Program-made: the position numbers and the translations under genes
In this document: piece after piece, positions 60,361 to 64,000 of the stretch
Layout of the letters: each line of letters starts with the position of its first letter
How positions within the stretch are numbered: position 1 is the stretch's first letter
The notes under the pieces: generated by a model
Seen by the model: the letters and a program-made list of their open reading frames with translations, nothing else
What the model was told of the DNA's origin: nothing
Databases searched by the model: none
NCBI GenBank assembly: GCA_009103225.1
Contig: RHPI01000810.1
Coordinates: 1,315,028-1,379,027 of the forward strand
Direction: 5' to 3'
Length of the DNA stretch: 64,000 nucleotides
Source of the DNA: Chlorokybus atmophyticus
Lineage: Eukaryota > Streptophyta > Chlorokybophyceae > Chlorokybales > Chlorokybaceae

Positions 60361-61827
60361 GACGATAACTAGCAAGCTTGCCACTTTGCTTTCCGTCACG
60401 CTGGCATGGCAACCAAGCCTGATCGAGAGTCACCGTCGAGACGGAGATCCACCTCGTGCACACTCACCACGAGGATGGGACTCACAACGGCGCCGCTGAC
60501 ATAAGGCAAGCAACTGCCTCGTCCACCACCACTTCAGCTGCCGCGACGTAGGCCATGCAAGCAGGTGCGACCTCGACGGCCACACAGGTGCAACCCGCTG
60601 GGGCCTCGATCACAGGAGCACATGCAGCAGATTGGGGTTCTGCATGCATTGTCTTATTTCTGTGAGGGCGGCGATATACAATGGGCGGCGCTTTATGCTT
60701 ATTATGGTCCACTGTGCATGTAGCATCCTTGAAGAGAAAGAACGCGACACTTCGGCGCGAGTATCAGCATGTCAAGAAGAGCAAGGATGCGGACATGATA
60801 GAGGTATGCACACAGTACATGCTGTTCTGCTTTGGCGGCTTTAATTATTGCATAAAGCTTGGTCGGTTGTCATAATGCAACTGTCAATAAATCAATGCTC
60901 GTTTGGTGGTTCAGATTAATGGACTCTAAGAGCAGAAGTACAATGGTCACCATAGGCGCGTGGAGCACAAGGTGGAGATAAGTAGCGAGACGTGAGGGTG
61001 TGGATTTTGACCAGACCTTCAACATCGTTAACCGCGAATCAAACAGCAACCAGAGTCAAGGTTGGTCACATCTTGTATGGCGACTTTGACGCAAAGTAGT
61101 GCAACGACTCGTGGGCGCGGTCGCTGCCCTTGTATCCTTTAAACCTGCACATCCACATGCATGTATAGGTGGTTGTTTTGTTGCAAGTGGAGTTGCGGTG
61201 TATGTAGGCAACGCTATAAAAGCAATAGTTCACATGTAATTGTATATATACTCAGCACACGGATATGTTAATTGGTGTACTTCATTGTCATCGTTCCAAT
61301 ATTGTAATAGCGCGTCAAATTCAAATGAAGTACCTGCTGCAGCAGGCAATCTTTTCACAAGCCAACTGCAACCAGCATGCAAAACGTATGCAGCCGGTGT
61401 TGCTGCTATAACATGCAAAGGTTACGAGAAGAGTCGCACTTGCAACACGTACTCACGCCTTTTAATCCCTTGGTGTTATTATTGCATTGTGCATGGTTAT
61501 AGGTTTGTACACATCATGCAGCTGGTAACCCACAGACGGAGTAGAACTAGTTGCTGTTGCGCTACATGCTGAGCAGCATGCACCTCTACAAGTGTTGGTA
61601 CTGTAGCAATGCTTATCCGCCAACGAATGTGCTCAATCTTGTGGTGCATAGCGCTATAGTAGTAGAAGTGCGCAACGTTCGTTGGGTTATATGCAAAAAT
61701 GTCTGCCTGCTGCATGTACACATTTTGCGACAAAGGCGATACCATTGAGCAGCCAGATCCAAAAGCCTATTATACAACCAATCTGCGGCTGCTGTGTCTG
61801 CAAACTAAGCTAGCGACGCGCAATCTT
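60361..61827. other. No recognised gene
   Basis: Only short ORFs are present. A tgtatatatac word lies near 61243. No repeat of note. Confidence 0.5.
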
Positions 61828-61916
61828 TGTCACGAATTGAGATAAATTGTGACAGACCTCACTCATGGTAGTGTCTTTTACTACCATAGCCTAGTGGTCG
61901 GGCCCCAATTGTTACA
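61828..61916 (+). repeat. 5' LTR of the TRIM
   Basis: 89 bp, TGTCAC...GTTACA. Near its 5' end GTCACGAATT/AATTGTGAC forms an inverted pair. Confidence 0.9.
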
Positions 61917-61951
61917 ATGGTATCGGAGCTTGACATCTCAGGTTCAATTCC
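61887..61951 (+). promoter_or_regulatory. Pol III-like A and B boxes across LTR and PBS
   Basis: TAGCCTAGTGG (61887-61897) fits the A-box consensus TRGCNNAGTGG, and GGTTCAATTCC (61941-61951) fits the B-box. They are 54 bp apart. I could not fold a full cloverleaf, so this is not called a tRNA. Confidence 0.45.
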
Positions 61952-62239
61952 CGTAGGGGACTGAGGCAGATCCAAGGCAAAAATATTTGGGGCGGCTTGC
62001 CCTAGGCTGGGCGCGGGATCACAACCTGCGCGCTGAGCTAATTCACCTAAGGCCGCGTGAGCGGTCGCGGCGCAATGGCAGGTCACGTGGTGAGGATGGC
62101 CGGTCAGTCGGTCAGGACCGATCGTGGGCCGGATCCAACAGGCCGCGGGCAGACCGATTGTGCTACGGTCGCAAACACGGCGACGTGGGCTAGCGCCTCA
62201 TTGGATTATAAGGAACTCATGGGTTAAATTGGGGAGGAA

Positions 62240-62328
62240 TGTCACAAATTGGGATAAATTGTGACAAACCTCACTCATGGTAGTGTCTTTTACTACCATA
62301 GCCTAGTGGTCGGGCCCCAATTGTTACA
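62240..62328 (+). repeat. 3' LTR of the TRIM
   Basis: 89 bp, same ends as the 5' copy and nearly identical to it, which points to a recent insertion. Confidence 0.9.
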
Positions 62329-63653
62329 ATATTAGACAACAAGTAGGATGTTGGTTGCTGTCACATCTATGAAAAGCTCGCTATGACGTCGGTCTTCGCA
62401 CTCATACAGCATAATTGCAGCTTAATTGCCGCATGCATATGGTTTGCGATGGCGTGGGCTATACCACATGCACTGCCCCTGACCTGCTCAAGCACCTCAC
62501 GACATTTGTAAAGAGGACAATGGTCCTCGACATTCTAGTCTAGGCAACCTTCATCCAGCAAAACAGCGATAGAACCTCTTCCATGGGGATGTGCGACCGC
62601 AAGTTCACCGGCGTGCTTCAAGTTGGTGGCACGCACCTACAACCATCGAGGTTAGCAGGCTTCAATTTGTTGTACATATCAATATGTTTGTGACTCACCT
62701 TGTGCACGTTCCACACACACGTCCCAACCATTTGAGCGGCGCACTCTCACACGATCGGCAACAACAGATCCACCGCCGTAGCTCGATGGGTCATCCTTGT
62801 CCATAAGTCCTCCTTGATCCAAAAATTAGAGGTAACACTTGCAATACCACATGAGCTTCTCCCATATGTACTTTGACATGTGCATAATTCTCTGTGACAG
62901 CATGCTGTATTGACATACAACATACAACATACAGCGGTGCTAGACATGCTGCATAGAGCAATTATGATACAATATATAGCCTTCCCCAACACACAGCATG
63001 CAGCCACTCCTGCCATGCCGACACCAGCTGCGGCTGCAAACATAAGAACCTGGTTGTTGCGCGAGAAACATTGCTTGTAGCTACCAGGTTCAGCACCGCC
63101 TCTTGACTGGCACAGGCCAGTGTTCCCTCTGATTTGAAGTCAGCCGGATTCGCTCCAAATTGCCCAACTGTTGCACCCTGCGCTTTTAGCCATAGTGTAC
63201 GGCGACCATATCGTATGGCGACTATAGCGACATCATACAAAACGCCGCAACGGCATAATCAGTATTTGTTTACGGCATGTTAGCTTTCAAGGCTTAAAAA
63301 AATATAAGTATTCGGATGGTATTTGCATACATGTTTGTATCATACATCATGTGACTGTTGTTATCAGTTGCATAAGAGGTAATATATGACTTGTGCTCCA
63401 ATACAATTTGTGGTTGCGTTAACACAAGCAATTGTTGATTGATTACGCACCCACCTCTTATTATTCATTGACACCATGCATAGTGTGCACTTGATTGTTG
63501 TGATACGAGTTGGTGCGTAGTAGACTGTATACACATCTCGCATGCCGTATACCATTACAATGTGGTGCATACATTTGGCCTGAAATGCATCCACTAACTG
63601 CTGGCATGCACTCATGAAACTCGTCGCGGTTACACTGTAGCGTCGCATGTCCC
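62329..63653. other. No recognised gene
   Basis: The minus frame 63240-62990 is open (LWLKAQGATVGQFGANPADF then KSEGTLACASQEAVLNLVAT) and coding-like, without a recognised family. Confidence 0.4.
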
Positions 63654-63977
63654 ATGCCACCGCCAGGAGCCGCCTCACGTGACTCGCCCGCAACAACCCG
63701 CAAAACCACGAAACGGACCGAAACCATGAAAGAACGGGGAGGGAAGCATAACGGCAGCATGTCGAAATCTTTCTTTGGGGCGACCGAGAGTTTTTTTCCG
63801 CCCCACGCTATCGAACCGTCACGGTCAAGGGGGCCTAAACACTTTTGGGCTTCTGGTGGGAGCCCACAGTGTTCGGGCCCCAATTTGGGGCCCCGTCCTT
63901 TGGGTAGAGGGATTCGCTTAAGTACGGATTTGAGAGTTTTCTTTATCGAGTTCGATCGTGGTTTCCACGTTTTTTAG
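63654..63977 (+). CDS. Unidentified ORF, 107 aa
   Basis: An ATG-started, basic ORF begins MPPPGAASRDSPATTRKTTK. It contains FFPPHAIEPSRSRGPKHFW. No domain is recognised. A 20-bp gggcccc/ggggccc palindrome lies inside it (about 63874-63895). Given the nearby repeats, it may be chance. Confidence 0.25.
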   Translation: MPPPGAASRDSPATTRKTTKRTETMKERGGKHNGSMSKSFFGATESFFPPHAIEPSRSRGPKHFWASGGSPQCSGPNLGPRPLGRGIRLSTDLRVFFIEFDRGFHVF

Positions 63978-64000
63978 GTGGGTGGGTGGGGGGGGTGGGG
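63977..64000. repeat. G-rich tract at the window edge
   Basis: ggtgggtgggtggggggggt could form a G-quadruplex. It may continue beyond the window. Confidence 0.7.

Larger units (their letters stand above)
61828..62328 (+). mobile_element. Complete TRIM-type miniature LTR retrotransposon (501 bp)
   Basis: Two 89-bp direct LTRs (61828-61916 and 62240-62328) both start TGTCAC and end GTTACA. They differ at only a few positions. Directly after the 5' LTR, TGGTATCGGAGC (61918-61929) matches the usual primer-binding site for initiator Met-tRNA with one change. GGGGAGGAA (62231-62239) is a polypurine tract abutting the 3' LTR. Flanking 5-mers atctt and atatt could be a target-site duplication with one mismatch. 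The 323-bp interior has no ORF, so it must have moved using proteins from another element. Confidence 0.9.

Noticed and set aside
61887-61960. tRNA gene
   Set aside because: A- and B-box matches exist, but no acceptor stem or anticodon arm could be folded, and the region is explained by the TRIM LTR and PBS.

Overview
The window is nuclear DNA of a eukaryotic photosynthetic organism, most likely a green alga (tentatively Chlorophyceae). The reasons: genes are split by many short GT-AG introns of about 80-400 bp; there is an intact nuclear gene for the thylakoid-lumen protease DEG5 with a bipartite chloroplast/Tat leader; and there is an EGF/exostosin GT47 gene of a type I associate with volvocine-like algae. 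Plant-type TIR/NB-ARC sequences and many retroelement relics are also present. GC content is close to 50 %, with two AT-rich islands at about 44-45.8 kb and 56.5-58.1 kb. Operons, Shine-Dalgarno sites and CRISPR arrays are not expected and none was seen. Exon borders were inferred by eye from splice sites, phase continuity and similarity to families I remember; no search was run.

Layout. 0-4.3 kb: a hairpin, a partially duplicated small ORF and a decayed DDX10/Dbp4-type DEAD-box helicase. 5.3-12.2 kb: DEG5 (minus) and an exostosin-type glycosyltransferase (plus), head to head. 12.2-17.5 kb: an orphan LRR fragment (minus), a non-LTR retrotransposon relic and a small unidentified gene. 17.5-18.5 kb: a 933-bp CT tract ending in an assembly N. 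18.9-20.8 kb: a minus-strand gene that fuses a TIR/SEFIR domain to a domain resembling the EP domain of plant EDS1. 22-23.6 kb: tandem repeats, a LINE relic and a minisatellite. 23.9-26.4 kb: a SAM-like gene (minus). 26.7-38.0 kb: a large element-like block with a tnp2/Plavaka/CACTA-like transposase (plus) converging on a long SET plus coiled-coil gene (minus). Introns of both genes carry the same short sequence words. 38.1-42.1 kb: a TIR-NB-ARC-ARM gene with an unusual repeated Cys-rich tail. 42-50 kb: mostly non-coding, AT-rich, microsatellites, a decayed LTR element and an assembly gap. 50.8-51.7 kb: a second EDS1-EP-like gene, here with an N-terminal hydrophobic segment. 52-64 kb: hairpins, repeats, a gag relic and a complete 501-bp TRIM (miniature LTR element) with PBS and PPT.

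The most interesting signal is the occurrence, within 33 kb, of a plant-like TIR-NB-ARC receptor gene and two genes carrying EDS1-EP-like domains, one of them fused directly to a TIR/SEFIR domain. In seed plants, TIR enzymes make nucleotide signals that are sensed by the EP-domain groove of EDS1 heterodimers. The arrangement here would put signal maker and sensor-like domain in one polypeptide and place the other EP domain behind a hydrophobic helix. This is inference and needs structural and homology tests. The second strong signal is the intron-borne repeat vocabulary shared by the transposase gene and the SET/coiled-coil gene, which argues that both belong to one mobile element.
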